Positions 51,813-60,366 of a stretch of 64,000 nucleotides of DNA are shown piece after piece. Position 1 is the stretch's first letter, and every line of letters begins with the position of its first letter. A program made the position numbers and the translations under genes. Source of the stretch: [Clostridium] ultunense DSM 10521 (lineage in GTDB: Bacteria; Bacillota; Clostridia; Tissierellales; Tepidimicrobiaceae); contig NZ_AZSU01000004.1 in assembly GCF_000511955.1 (NCBI RefSeq), forward strand, positions 5,512 to 69,511. The letters run 5' to 3'. The notes under the pieces were generated by a model, which had not been told where the DNA came from, did no database searches, and saw only the letters and a program-made list of their open reading frames with translations.

Positions 51813-53162
51813 TTATTCCATTTTACTAATCTCAACAATCTTTTGTATTACCTCATATTCATCATAAAATATAGGCCTATCTAAATATTCCATTTCTCCC
51901 TCTTGATTATCATAAGGATCTTGCCTTAAAAATTTCTTTTCTGGAGAGAAATTATAATGGAACTCAGAATTGGCAACCATTCTGAAAGGGTCTAAATTTC
52001 CAAAATAGAAATTCCATCTTTTTTCATTACCTCTCCTTAAAGCTCCGCCACCAAAGGATGGATCAGCGAATACCCATCCATAGGGTTCAATATAAAACTC
52101 AGCCCAATCATGGCAACCGATGTAATCAGGATTAACTACTAAACCTGATTGCCATCTTGCTGGAATTCCAACTATCCTACACAAGGTTATAAATAGTATT
52201 GCCTGAACGCCACAATCCCCCTTCAGATTGGAGGCTGCATATTCAGGTATATTGGTAATGGCAGCATATTGTCTTACATAAGAATATTGGACATTTTGAG
52301 TTATGTAATCGTAAATCTTTCTTGCTTTAATCAATGGGTTAGTCTCTTCTTCCACTATTTCCTTAGCTAATTCAACTAAGAAATGGGTAAATCTAATATG
52401 GGGTAGATATTCTTCTGTATAAAATGTAGGTTGGTTTTTAGAAACATTATCGACTATTAGATCATTGTATTTAACATGGCTTTCATAGGAATATTCGACG
52501 GTAAACTTATCTTCTCCCTTTATTATTTCTTCAAAATAGATAGTTCTTTGAGGATGGTTTTCATGGGAAATAAGCTTAGGTTTATGAGAGGTATTTAATA
52601 TATTGATATTCCTAATTTGCTGAGCTCTTTGAGGTAAAGGTAGGTGAACCCTTATCTTTTCACCTTTTCTAGCAAATTTATCCTTTAATCTTAAACCGGT
52701 TTTAATATGTATAAAATATTTTATATGACCTTTGTTTATAATTTCTTCTATGGTTTTATCCAATATATCAGAACCATCTTCTTCAGGCTTAATAAGCCTG
52801 GTCTTTAAAATTGGGTGAACTCTAATAGAGTTTTGTAAAAACCTTTTATGGAAGGTAATTTCACCATCTACATAGATCCAATCTGCATATCTGCCATCTT
52901 TCAAAGATTCTAACTCTTCTTTAGAAAAATCTTTAATCTGTTCTCGAGCTAAAGACAAAGCCTCATGGAAGGAATATATATAATCCTGCTTCAACCTTCT
53001 AATCCTATCCTTTTCGAAGTTTAACCTATCCTTTAATATTTGTGGAATATTTCTCGTCATATATAAATCTATCATTTCTAAGGCTTTTGTAAAATCACCG
53101 AATGTAACCAACCTATTAATATCTTCTGGTAAATCAATCATTAAAAAATTTAATCTATTCAT
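51813..53162 (-). CDS. Transglutaminase-like protein
   Basis: 449 aa. C-terminal transglutaminase core: Cys in LKGDCGVQAILF, His in GCHDWAEFYIE and Asp in WVFADPSFGGG. About 270 N-terminal residues are unassigned; a beta-rich part resembles the domain common before bacterial Tgases. No signal peptide, so probably cytosolic protease-like or amidase function. ATG at 53162 has RBS GGGGGAT. Confidence 0.8.
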   Translation of the reverse strand: MNRLNFLMIDLPEDINRLVTFGDFTKALEMIDLYMTRNIPQILKDRLNFEKDRIRRLKQDYIYSFHEALSLAREQIKDFSKEELESLKDGRYADWIYVDGEITFHKRFLQNSIRVHPILKTRLIKPEEDGSDILDKTIEEIINKGHIKYFIHIKTGLRLKDKFARKGEKIRVHLPLPQRAQQIRNINILNTSHKPKLISHENHPQRTIYFEEIIKGEDKFTVEYSYESHVKYNDLIVDNVSKNQPTFYTEEYLPHIRFTHFLVELAKEIVEEETNPLIKARKIYDYITQNVQYSYVRQYAAITNIPEYAASNLKGDCGVQAILFITLCRIVGIPARWQSGLVVNPDYIGCHDWAEFYIEPYGWVFADPSFGGGALRRGNEKRWNFYFGNLDPFRMVANSEFHYNFSPEKKFLRQDPYDNQEGEMEYLDRPIFYDEYEVIQKIVEISKME

Positions 53163-53282
53163 CTTTATCCCCCTATATATTTATATACTCCTGTCATCTA
53201 TTATATAGATAATGGGATAAAATTAAAAGCAGAATAATTGGATAATATATTAGCTGAGACTAAAGTAATAGAAAATAATTCT

Positions 53283-53330
53283 TGATTTTCGATTAGAACT
53301 ATGATAAATTGTGTATATATAGTATACAAT
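53283..53330 (+). promoter_or_regulatory. nrdJ promoter and possible NrdR box
   Basis: TTGATT (53283-53288) and TAAATT (53306-53311), spacer 17. GTGTATATATAGTATAC (53311-53327) resembles an NrdR box, with a second AT-rich half-match near 53340. A cobalamin riboswitch was not seen. Confidence 0.45.
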
Positions 53331-53369
53331 CAAAAACGATATACTACATATAGATATAGGAGGGATTTT

Positions 53370-55502
53370 ATGATAAAGGTTGAAAAAAGAAATGGTCTTA
53401 TAGTAGATTTTGATGGAGAGAAAATAGTCAATGCTATTAGCAAAGCTATGGCTGAGACTGAAATTGGTATAGATGAGGAGATAGCAAGACAAATTGCAGA
53501 TAAGTCCTATGAAACCTTTAGCAATTTAGACGTGGTACACATTGAAAAAATACAGGATTTTGTTGAAGTTCAATTGATGAAGACTAGGCCTGATGTGGCA
53601 AAAAAATACATTTTATATAGAGATGAAAGGGCAAGACTTAGAAAATATGGTTGGGTTATGTCAGACCTGCAGCGGGATATATATGAGAAAAAATATAGAT
53701 TTGAAATTGAAACCTTCGATGAGTTTTTGACTAGAGTAAGTGGTGGCAATAGCTTTATCAAAAAGGCCATTAAGGATAAAAAATTTATGCCAGCAGGAAG
53801 GATATTAGCAGGACGAGGCTTGGATAAGCATGGTAGAAAGATGACATTGTCAAATTGTTATGTAATGCCAAAGGTAGAAGATAATATAGAATCCATATTT
53901 GATACAGCTAAATATATGGCTAGAACCTATTCTTATGGTGGCGGTGTAGGGCTAACCTTATCTAAGTTAAGACCGAAGGGGGCTAGGGTGAATAACGCTG
54001 CTAGTACAACTACAGGAGCTGTTTCTTTCATGGATCTATATTCCCTAGTTACTGGTTTAATCGGCATGAGGGGGAGACGAGGAGCTTTAATGCTCAATTT
54101 AGATTGTGATCATCCAGATATTGAGGATTTTATCGATGTAAAGAACGATTTATCCAGGGTAAAATATGCTAATATTTCTGTAAATATTACCGATAAATTT
54201 ATGGAAGCAGTAATAGATGATAAGGAATTTGAACTATATTTTAAGGTAGAAGCTACTGGGGAAGAAATTAGAAAAATCATTAGGGCTAGAGATTTGTTTA
54301 GGAAATTAGCAAAAAACAACTGGAATATGGCAGAGCCTGGAATGCTATTTACAAACAGGATAAATTCTTGGCATTTAATGAGTGAAGATGAGACATTTGA
54401 ATTTGCAGGAGTAAATCCATGTGCAGAAGAAACATTACCCGCCTTTGGTAGTTGTAATCTATCTTCTATTAATTTAAGCGAATTTGTTAGAAATCCTTTC
54501 ACCCCTAGGGCTGAATTTGAATTTGAAAGATTTGGCGAAATGGTAAGAGAGGGGGTTATTTTCTTAAATGAGGTATTAGATGAGAATATGAAACTTCACC
54601 CTTTACCTCAACAAAGAGAAATGGCTAAGGAATTAAGACAAATAGGTCTTGGTATTATGGGTGTTGCAGATATGTTTATCAAATTAGGCATTAGGTATGG
54701 TAACCAAGAATCTATAGATTTAATCCATCAAATTGGCAAAGTCCTAGTAAACGAAGCTTTAAGACAGTCGGCCCTATTAGCTAAAGAACAAGGACCTTTC
54801 CCCCGATATAGGGAGGAGGCTATATTGAAATCTCCATTTTTGATTTCAAATGCCAATGATGATGTATTAGAACTCATTAATAAATATGGGCTTAGAAATA
54901 GTCAGCTCCTTACTATACCTCCTACAGGAAGTATTTCTACCTTAATAGGTTGTAGCAATGGACTTGAGCCTATATTTCAGATTTCCTACACTAGAAAATC
55001 TGAATCATTACATCATGAAGATACCTATTACAAGGTTTTTACTCCTATAGTTAAGGAATATATGGATCGAAACAATATTACAAGGGAAGAAGATTTACCA
55101 GGCTTTTTTGTAACTACTTCTAATCTAAATTATAGAGATAGAATAGAGGTTCAGGCTGCATGGCAACAATATATAGATGCTAGCATATCTTCAACGGTCA
55201 ATGTACCCAATGAATTTACTATAGAAGAAGTAGAGGATTTATATTTATATGCTTGGGAAAAAGGGCTAAAGGGGGTTACAATCTATCGAGATGGCTGTGC
55301 TAGAGATGGAATACTTATTCCCAATAAATCTAATCTAACCAATGCGGAGAAAATAGAGAAATTACAACGAGAATTAGAAGAAATAGTACAAGAACAATTA
55401 AAAGAAGACCCTGATACCTGCCCCATGTGTGGAGGAGAATTAATCCATAGCGGTGGATGTTCTGAATGTCAGGATTGTGGTTACAGTCCTTGTTCCATTT
55501 AA
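53370..55502 (+). CDS. nrdJ: Adenosylcobalamin-dependent ribonucleotide reductase
   Basis: 710 aa from the ATG at 53370 behind AGGAGGG. An N-terminal ATP-cone (VEKRNGLIVDFDGEKIVNAI), then the class II catalytic domain: LSNCYVMP, NPCAEETLPAFGSCNLSSIN and PPTGSISTLIGCSNGLEP with the radical-transfer Cys. The C-terminal zinc-like CPMCGG and CSECQDCGYSPC tail carries redox cysteines. Provides dNTPs without oxygen or a glycyl radical. Confidence 0.92.
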   Translation: MIKVEKRNGLIVDFDGEKIVNAISKAMAETEIGIDEEIARQIADKSYETFSNLDVVHIEKIQDFVEVQLMKTRPDVAKKYILYRDERARLRKYGWVMSDLQRDIYEKKYRFEIETFDEFLTRVSGGNSFIKKAIKDKKFMPAGRILAGRGLDKHGRKMTLSNCYVMPKVEDNIESIFDTAKYMARTYSYGGGVGLTLSKLRPKGARVNNAASTTTGAVSFMDLYSLVTGLIGMRGRRGALMLNLDCDHPDIEDFIDVKNDLSRVKYANISVNITDKFMEAVIDDKEFELYFKVEATGEEIRKIIRARDLFRKLAKNNWNMAEPGMLFTNRINSWHLMSEDETFEFAGVNPCAEETLPAFGSCNLSSINLSEFVRNPFTPRAEFEFERFGEMVREGVIFLNEVLDENMKLHPLPQQREMAKELRQIGLGIMGVADMFIKLGIRYGNQESIDLIHQIGKVLVNEALRQSALLAKEQGPFPRYREEAILKSPFLISNANDDVLELINKYGLRNSQLLTIPPTGSISTLIGCSNGLEPIFQISYTRKSESLHHEDTYYKVFTPIVKEYMDRNNITREEDLPGFFVTTSNLNYRDRIEVQAAWQQYIDASISSTVNVPNEFTIEEVEDLYLYAWEKGLKGVTIYRDGCARDGILIPNKSNLTNAEKIEKLQRELEEIVQEQLKEDPDTCPMCGGELIHSGGCSECQDCGYSPCSI

Positions 55503-55512
55503 TTTAGCAAAT

Positions 55513-55568
55513 CTAGTCATTCTAAGGCTGAAGCCTTTTCTAGATAATGCCTTAGAATGACTTTTTTA
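55513..55568 (+). terminator. nrdJ terminator
   Basis: AGTCATTCTAAGGC pairs with GCCTTAGAATGACT (14 bp), followed by TTTTTT. Confidence 0.9.
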
Positions 55569-55621
55569 ATTAGGCCTTTTTGTAGTATAATAAGACTAAA
55601 ATATGATCAAAGGGGATGAGT

Positions 55622-57034
55622 ATGTCTATACTGGAGGAATTACCTAAAATTTTCAATAAAAGCAAAGAGGAATCAGAAAAAATTTTAAGCCAACCCTATA
55701 TAGATTCTTTTGTTCATAGGGAAAAAATCATACCTAAATCCAGTGAAAAAAAATTTACATACCAACAGAATTGGTTTAACCAATTTTACCAAGGAGATAA
55801 TTTGAAAGTAATAAAAAAACTATTAGAGGAAGGATATAGGGAGAAAATCGATCTTATATATATAGATCCGCCCTTTTTAACTAAAACTAAATACAAGGGG
55901 AAAATAAATATTAGATATAAGGAGCAAGAAGATACAATAGAGTATTTTGCCTATAATGATATATGGAAAAATGGACTATTTTCATACCTTGAAAATTTAA
56001 GTTCTAGATTGTTCCTAATGAAGGAATTATTAAGTGAACAGGGTACTATCTATGTCCATTTAGATTATAGAACTGTCCACTATGTAAAAATATTAATGGA
56101 TCAAATATTTGGAGAAGAGAATTTTTTAAACGAAATTATTTGGGCCTATAAATCTGGAGGGGTAAGCCAAAGATATTATTCAAGGAAACACGATACTATT
56201 CTTGTATATACAAAAGGGAAAGATTATATATTCAACCCTCAAAAGGAAAAGTCTTATAATAGAGGTTTTAAACCTTATAGATTTAAAGGAGTTAAAGAAT
56301 ATGAAGATGATTTAGGTTGGTATACTTTAGTCAATTTAAAGGATGTTTGGCAAATAGATATGGTAGGCAGGACTTCAAGGGAAAGGGTAGGTTATGATAC
56401 TCAGAAGCCAGAAAGACTATTAGAAAGAATAATTTTAACATCTTCTAATGAAGGTTCCATTGTAGCAGATTTCTTTGCTGGCAGTGGTACCACAGGAGTA
56501 GTGGCTGAAAGATTTAATAGAAAGTGGATAATGGCAGATATGGGCGTCTTATCCTCCACCACAATTAATAAAAGGTTAATTGAAAACAGGTCTTTCCCAT
56601 ATTATATTTATAAAACTTATAGAAATCATAAGAAAGCAGGAAGATTATCTTTTAAAGAGATAGGAATTAGAGAGAATGAAGAAGGCATCAAAGAATTATA
56701 TATGGAACTAAATAGATATGGGTTGAATTTAGATCAAATACATATTGAGAATAAATATAAAAATAGGATTGAAGAAATACTATTAAAAGACTCCCTATCT
56801 TTATTAGATTTTATTGGCATAGATATAGATTTTGATGGCAATACTCCTAATCTTAACTGGCAATACTATAAGAATAAGGATGGGTTTAATATTGGACCTA
56901 ATTTAAGTTTAAAATTAGAACATATAAAAATGGGTCAAAAAATATATATAAGGTATGTAGATATATTTGGCCATGGAAATTCAAATTTATACGAAATAAT
57001 TGATGGAAGGGTGGTTTTATGTCAAGAAAATTAG
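55622..57034 (+). CDS. Orphan adenine-specific DNA methyltransferase (beta class)
   Basis: 470 aa from the ATG at 55622. DPPF at residues 82-85 followed later by the SAM motif VADFFAGSGTTGVVAERF gives the beta order (as in type III Mod and related N6-adenine MTases). The end adds ~160 residues without a match. No restriction subunit is adjacent, and the next gene is a dipeptidase overlapping by 16 bp, so it is a solitary methyltransferase or has lost its partner. Recognition site unknown. Confidence 0.83.
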   Translation: MSILEELPKIFNKSKEESEKILSQPYIDSFVHREKIIPKSSEKKFTYQQNWFNQFYQGDNLKVIKKLLEEGYREKIDLIYIDPPFLTKTKYKGKINIRYKEQEDTIEYFAYNDIWKNGLFSYLENLSSRLFLMKELLSEQGTIYVHLDYRTVHYVKILMDQIFGEENFLNEIIWAYKSGGVSQRYYSRKHDTILVYTKGKDYIFNPQKEKSYNRGFKPYRFKGVKEYEDDLGWYTLVNLKDVWQIDMVGRTSRERVGYDTQKPERLLERIILTSSNEGSIVADFFAGSGTTGVVAERFNRKWIMADMGVLSSTTINKRLIENRSFPYYIYKTYRNHKKAGRLSFKEIGIRENEEGIKELYMELNRYGLNLDQIHIENKYKNRIEEILLKDSLSLLDFIGIDIDFDGNTPNLNWQYYKNKDGFNIGPNLSLKLEHIKMGQKIYIRYVDIFGHGNSNLYEIIDGRVVLCQEN

Positions 57035-58482
57035 AAGGATTGAAACCAGGGAGAGTGTTTTATTATTTTGAGGAAATAACTAAAATTCCCCGTTGCTCTT
57101 TTCATGAAGAGAAAATAAGTAATTTTTTAAAAGAATTCGGTAAAGAACAAGAGCTTGAAACAATTCAGGATGAAGCATTAAATATAATAATAAAAAAACC
57201 AGGTACCCCTGGGTATGAAAATAGCCCTAAAGTGGTTTTACAAGGTCATATGGATATGGTATGCGAACAAGAAGAGGATTTAAACCATGATTTTTCAAAG
57301 GACCCTCTTAAGCTGATATTGGAAGGGGATTTTATCAAGGCAGAAGGGACTACCCTAGGAGGGGACAATGGTATAGCTGTAGCCATGGCCTTAGCATTGT
57401 TAGAATCAAAAGATATTCCCCATCCTCCACTGGAAGTACTCATGACAACTAACGAAGAATCGGGAATGGATGGTGCTAAAGCCTTGGATCCTAAACATAT
57501 TGATGGAAGGATACTTATCAATATAGATTCGGAGGAAGAAGGCACTATTTTAGTTAGCTGTGCAGGAGGGGAGAGGAATAAAGTAAAAGTTCCTATAGAG
57601 TGGGAACCATTAAAACTTTCGGGAAATGAACTAATATACTCCATAAAAACCTCTGGTTTACAAGGTGGTCATTCTGGAATGGAAATCCACAAGGGAAGAG
57701 GAAATGCCAATAAGATTATTTCTAGAGTATTGGCTTTCGTCAAAGATGAATGTAAATTCCACCTAGTACATATAGAAGGCGGTTCCAAGACTAATGCTAT
57801 ACCTAGGAATGGAAGGGCTATTATAGTATTAAATAAAGAAGATGAAAATATATTTATACAGGCTACAGAAGCATTAGAGGAACAAATTCAGAAGGAGTTA
57901 GAGAATTCCGACCCTAAATTTAATCTTATTGTAGAAAAAATCAACCTTAAAGTAGATAGAGTATTTACCGAAGATAGTCTAAATAGAACCATAGCAGCTT
58001 TGACCTTAATCCCTACAGGAGTTCAATCTATGAGTGGGGATATGGAAGGGTTGGTGGAAAGCTCCAATAATTTAGGTGTAGTTAGAACTTTTGATGAAGA
58101 AGTTACAATTGAATCAGCAATAAGAAGTTCAAAGGAGACACTGAAAAAGAACATTGGGAAACAGATCAAAACTGTAGCAGATATAGTTAAAGGTCAATGG
58201 GAAAGTTACGGTTCCTATCCTGCTTGGGAGTATAGTAAGGATTCCCAAATAAGGGAGATATTTAAAAGGGTATATAAAAGCCAATATGGAGAAAATATAA
58301 AGGTAGCAGCCATCCATGCTGGCTTAGAATGTGGTATATTTGCAGAAAAATTTCATAATATGGATATGATATCCTTTGGGCCAAATATGTTTGGAGTCCA
58401 CACCCCAGAAGAAAGATTAAGCATATCATCCACCCAAAGAACCTATGAACTTTTAATAAATGTATTAAAAGAAATAAAATAG
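57019..58482 (+). CDS. pepD: Aminoacyl-histidine dipeptidase (M20)
   Basis: 487 aa. Metal ligands in LQGHMDMVCE, GGDNGIAVAMA and the general-base TTNEESGMDGA. GGHSGMEIHKGRGNANK marks the dimerisation lid. Cleaves Xaa-His dipeptides such as carnosine. Overlaps the methyltransferase by 16 bp, though the roles appear unrelated. Confidence 0.92.
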   Translation: MSRKLEGLKPGRVFYYFEEITKIPRCSFHEEKISNFLKEFGKEQELETIQDEALNIIIKKPGTPGYENSPKVVLQGHMDMVCEQEEDLNHDFSKDPLKLILEGDFIKAEGTTLGGDNGIAVAMALALLESKDIPHPPLEVLMTTNEESGMDGAKALDPKHIDGRILINIDSEEEGTILVSCAGGERNKVKVPIEWEPLKLSGNELIYSIKTSGLQGGHSGMEIHKGRGNANKIISRVLAFVKDECKFHLVHIEGGSKTNAIPRNGRAIIVLNKEDENIFIQATEALEEQIQKELENSDPKFNLIVEKINLKVDRVFTEDSLNRTIAALTLIPTGVQSMSGDMEGLVESSNNLGVVRTFDEEVTIESAIRSSKETLKKNIGKQIKTVADIVKGQWESYGSYPAWEYSKDSQIREIFKRVYKSQYGENIKVAAIHAGLECGIFAEKFHNMDMISFGPNMFGVHTPEERLSISSTQRTYELLINVLKEIK

Positions 58483-58562
58483 TATAAAATACTATATACT
58501 TTTATAATAATATAGGATATTATTAGCATATAATTAAATAATTCCTTGAAAGGAGAATTAAT

Positions 58563-58940
58563 ATGAATAAAAACCATGATGAAAATTGCAATTGCGAACA
58601 TGACCACCAACACTGTGATTGTGACCATGAGATGGATGTAATCTATCTTACTCTTGATGATGACACGGAATTGGAATGTAATGTTATAGGAATCTTTGAG
58701 GTAGATGATTATGAGTATATTGCATTAGTACCAGTAGATGATGACCAAGTATTACTATATAGATATGAGGAATACGAAGATGGCATAGATCTTATAAACA
58801 TCGATGATGAGGAAGAATTAGATATAGTATCAGAAGCTTTTTATACATTATTTGTAGAGGATTTAGATGATGATTTTGATTACTATGATGATGATGAATA
58901 CTATGAAGATGATTACGATGAGGAGGATGATGAAATATAG
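58563..58940 (+). CDS. DUF1292 protein with His/Cys-rich N-terminus
   Basis: 125 aa, RBS AAAGGAG. Residues 5-22 hold C9, C11, C18, C20 and five His (ENCNCEHDHQHCDCDHE), a likely metal-binding tail. The DUF1292 core follows (VIYLTLDDDTELECNVIGIF), and a long Asp/Glu/Tyr tail ends the protein. DUF1292 members are often YrzB-like small proteins of unknown role. Confidence 0.85.
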   Translation: MNKNHDENCNCEHDHQHCDCDHEMDVIYLTLDDDTELECNVIGIFEVDDYEYIALVPVDDDQVLLYRYEEYEDGIDLINIDDEEELDIVSEAFYTLFVEDLDDDFDYYDDDEYYEDDYDEEDDEI

Positions 58941-58965
58941 GTTCTTAAGAACCTATATTTTTTCT
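58934..58965 (+). terminator. Terminator of DUF1292 gene
   Basis: AATATAGGTTC/GAACCTATATT (11 bp, loop TTAA) followed by TTTTTTC. Overlaps the stop codon. Confidence 0.9.
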
Positions 58966-59030
58966 GCTTAATCAGGCTAAACTTTGGTATAATTAAACTA
59001 AGTACTTAATATAGAGGTGATATTGAAAAA

Positions 59031-59864
59031 ATGTACAAGCTAATTGCCATTGATTTAGATGGCACTTTATTAGATGATAATAAAAATATTCCCGAAGAGA
59101 ATTTGAAATTGCTAAAAGAGTTAATAGACAATGGATATGAAGTAGTCATTGCAACAGGTAGAAGGTATTGGTCTGCTAAGCAATTGGTGAAAAACATAGA
59201 TAGACCTATGGTAATATTGGCCAATAATGGCAATATTGTTAGAGATACTAAAGATGATCAGATAATAATCAAGAAGTATCTAGATCTAAAGGATTTTAAG
59301 ACCCTAATTCAAGAAGGAAAAGAAAGGGGATTATATCCAATAATTCATGTAGATCAATATGAGGAAGGAATAGATCTAATTATTGAAATGGATAAAGCCC
59401 ATAAAAAATACTATAATTATGTAGCCCAATCTGAAGAAAGGTATAAAAAAGTAGAAAATTATTTAGAAATCAAGGAAGATAAAATATTAGCGGTAGTATA
59501 TGCTGGGAGTAAAGAAAAACTAGAAAGTTTCCATTTCCACATAAATGAAAGATATCCTAATAGGTATAGTTCCCATATAATGGAAAATATAGTAGTAGCA
59601 GATGCCTTGCTAGAAATAATGAATCCTCTTGGTTGTAAATGGTTAAGCTTGTCTGAATATGCTAAGGAAAAAGGAATAGCTGAAAGGCAAATTATTGCTA
59701 TTGGCGATGATAACAATGATGCTCAAATGGTAAAAAATGCAGGATGCGGTATAGCAATGAAAAATGCCAGTGAAAGGGTAAAGAAAGTAGCCAATATTAT
59801 TACGGAAAAGGATAACAATGAATCTGGAGTAGCCTTTGAACTAAGGAAAATATTGGACCTTTAG
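59031..59864 (+). CDS. Cof-type HAD-IIB phosphatase
   Basis: 277 aa. HAD motif I IAIDLDGTLLDD, motif II VIATGRRYW, and motif IV IGDDNNDAQMVKNAGCGIAM. Sugar- or flavin-phosphate phosphatase. Eleven bases before the peroxiredoxin gene. Confidence 0.9.
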   Translation: MYKLIAIDLDGTLLDDNKNIPEENLKLLKELIDNGYEVVIATGRRYWSAKQLVKNIDRPMVILANNGNIVRDTKDDQIIIKKYLDLKDFKTLIQEGKERGLYPIIHVDQYEEGIDLIIEMDKAHKKYYNYVAQSEERYKKVENYLEIKEDKILAVVYAGSKEKLESFHFHINERYPNRYSSHIMENIVVADALLEIMNPLGCKWLSLSEYAKEKGIAERQIIAIGDDNNDAQMVKNAGCGIAMKNASERVKKVANIITEKDNNESGVAFELRKILDL

Positions 59865-59874
59865 GAGGGTGAAT

Positions 59875-60330
59875 ATGTCAAAATACAATTTTATTTTAAA
59901 AGAAACCGATGGAAAGGATATTTCTCTAGAGGATTTTAAGGGACAAAACATAGTATTATATTTTTATCCTAAAGATAATACAGCTGGTTGAATAACTGAA
60001 GCTACCGAGTTTCGGGATTTATATGATGAATTTAAAAAAATGAATACAGTTATATTAGGAATTAGTAGGGATAGTTTAAAATCTCATGCTAAATTTAGAG
60101 AAAAACAAAATATTCCATTCCTTCTTTTAAGTGATCCAACAGAAGAGGTCCATAATCTATTTGGAGTTATGAAACTTAAGAAGATGTATGGAAGAGAGTA
60201 TATGGGAGTAGAAAGGTCAACTTTTATTTTTAACAAGGAAGGGATATTGGTAAAAGAGTTTAGGAATATAAGGGCAAAAGGTCATGCAGAGAAGGTATTG
60301 GAGTTTGTGAAAAAAGAGCTGCAACCATAA
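59875..60330 (+). CDS. Selenocysteine peroxiredoxin (Bcp/AhpE-like)
   Basis: 151 aa read through the in-frame TGA at 59989-59991 (codon 39): YFYPKDNTAG-U-ITEATEFRD. This is the Bcp active-site motif with Sec in place of the peroxidatic Cys. The usual resolving Cys five residues on is Thr, and the protein has no Cys at all, so Sec is its only redox residue. GGAGGGTGAAT precedes the ATG at 59875. Reduces peroxides; its reductant cannot be inferred. Confidence 0.9.
59989..60015 (+). promoter_or_regulatory. UGA-Sec codon and candidate SECIS of the peroxiredoxin
   Basis: After TGA, CCGA (60005-60008) pairs with TCGG (60012-60015) around a GTT loop about 17 nt from the codon, the expected distance and with G in the first loop position. 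Confidence 0.6.
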
Positions 60331-60366
60331 GATGGGCAGCTCTTAGAAATAAAGAGGAGGGATTTT

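Noticed and set aside
51813-53162. Secreted transglutaminase or toxin
   Set aside because: No signal peptide or toxin-like delivery domain; ordinary family member.
59989-59991. TGA in the peroxiredoxin as a pseudogene mark
   Set aside because: It falls exactly on the peroxidatic residue, the rest of the protein is intact, and a hairpin follows at SECIS distance.
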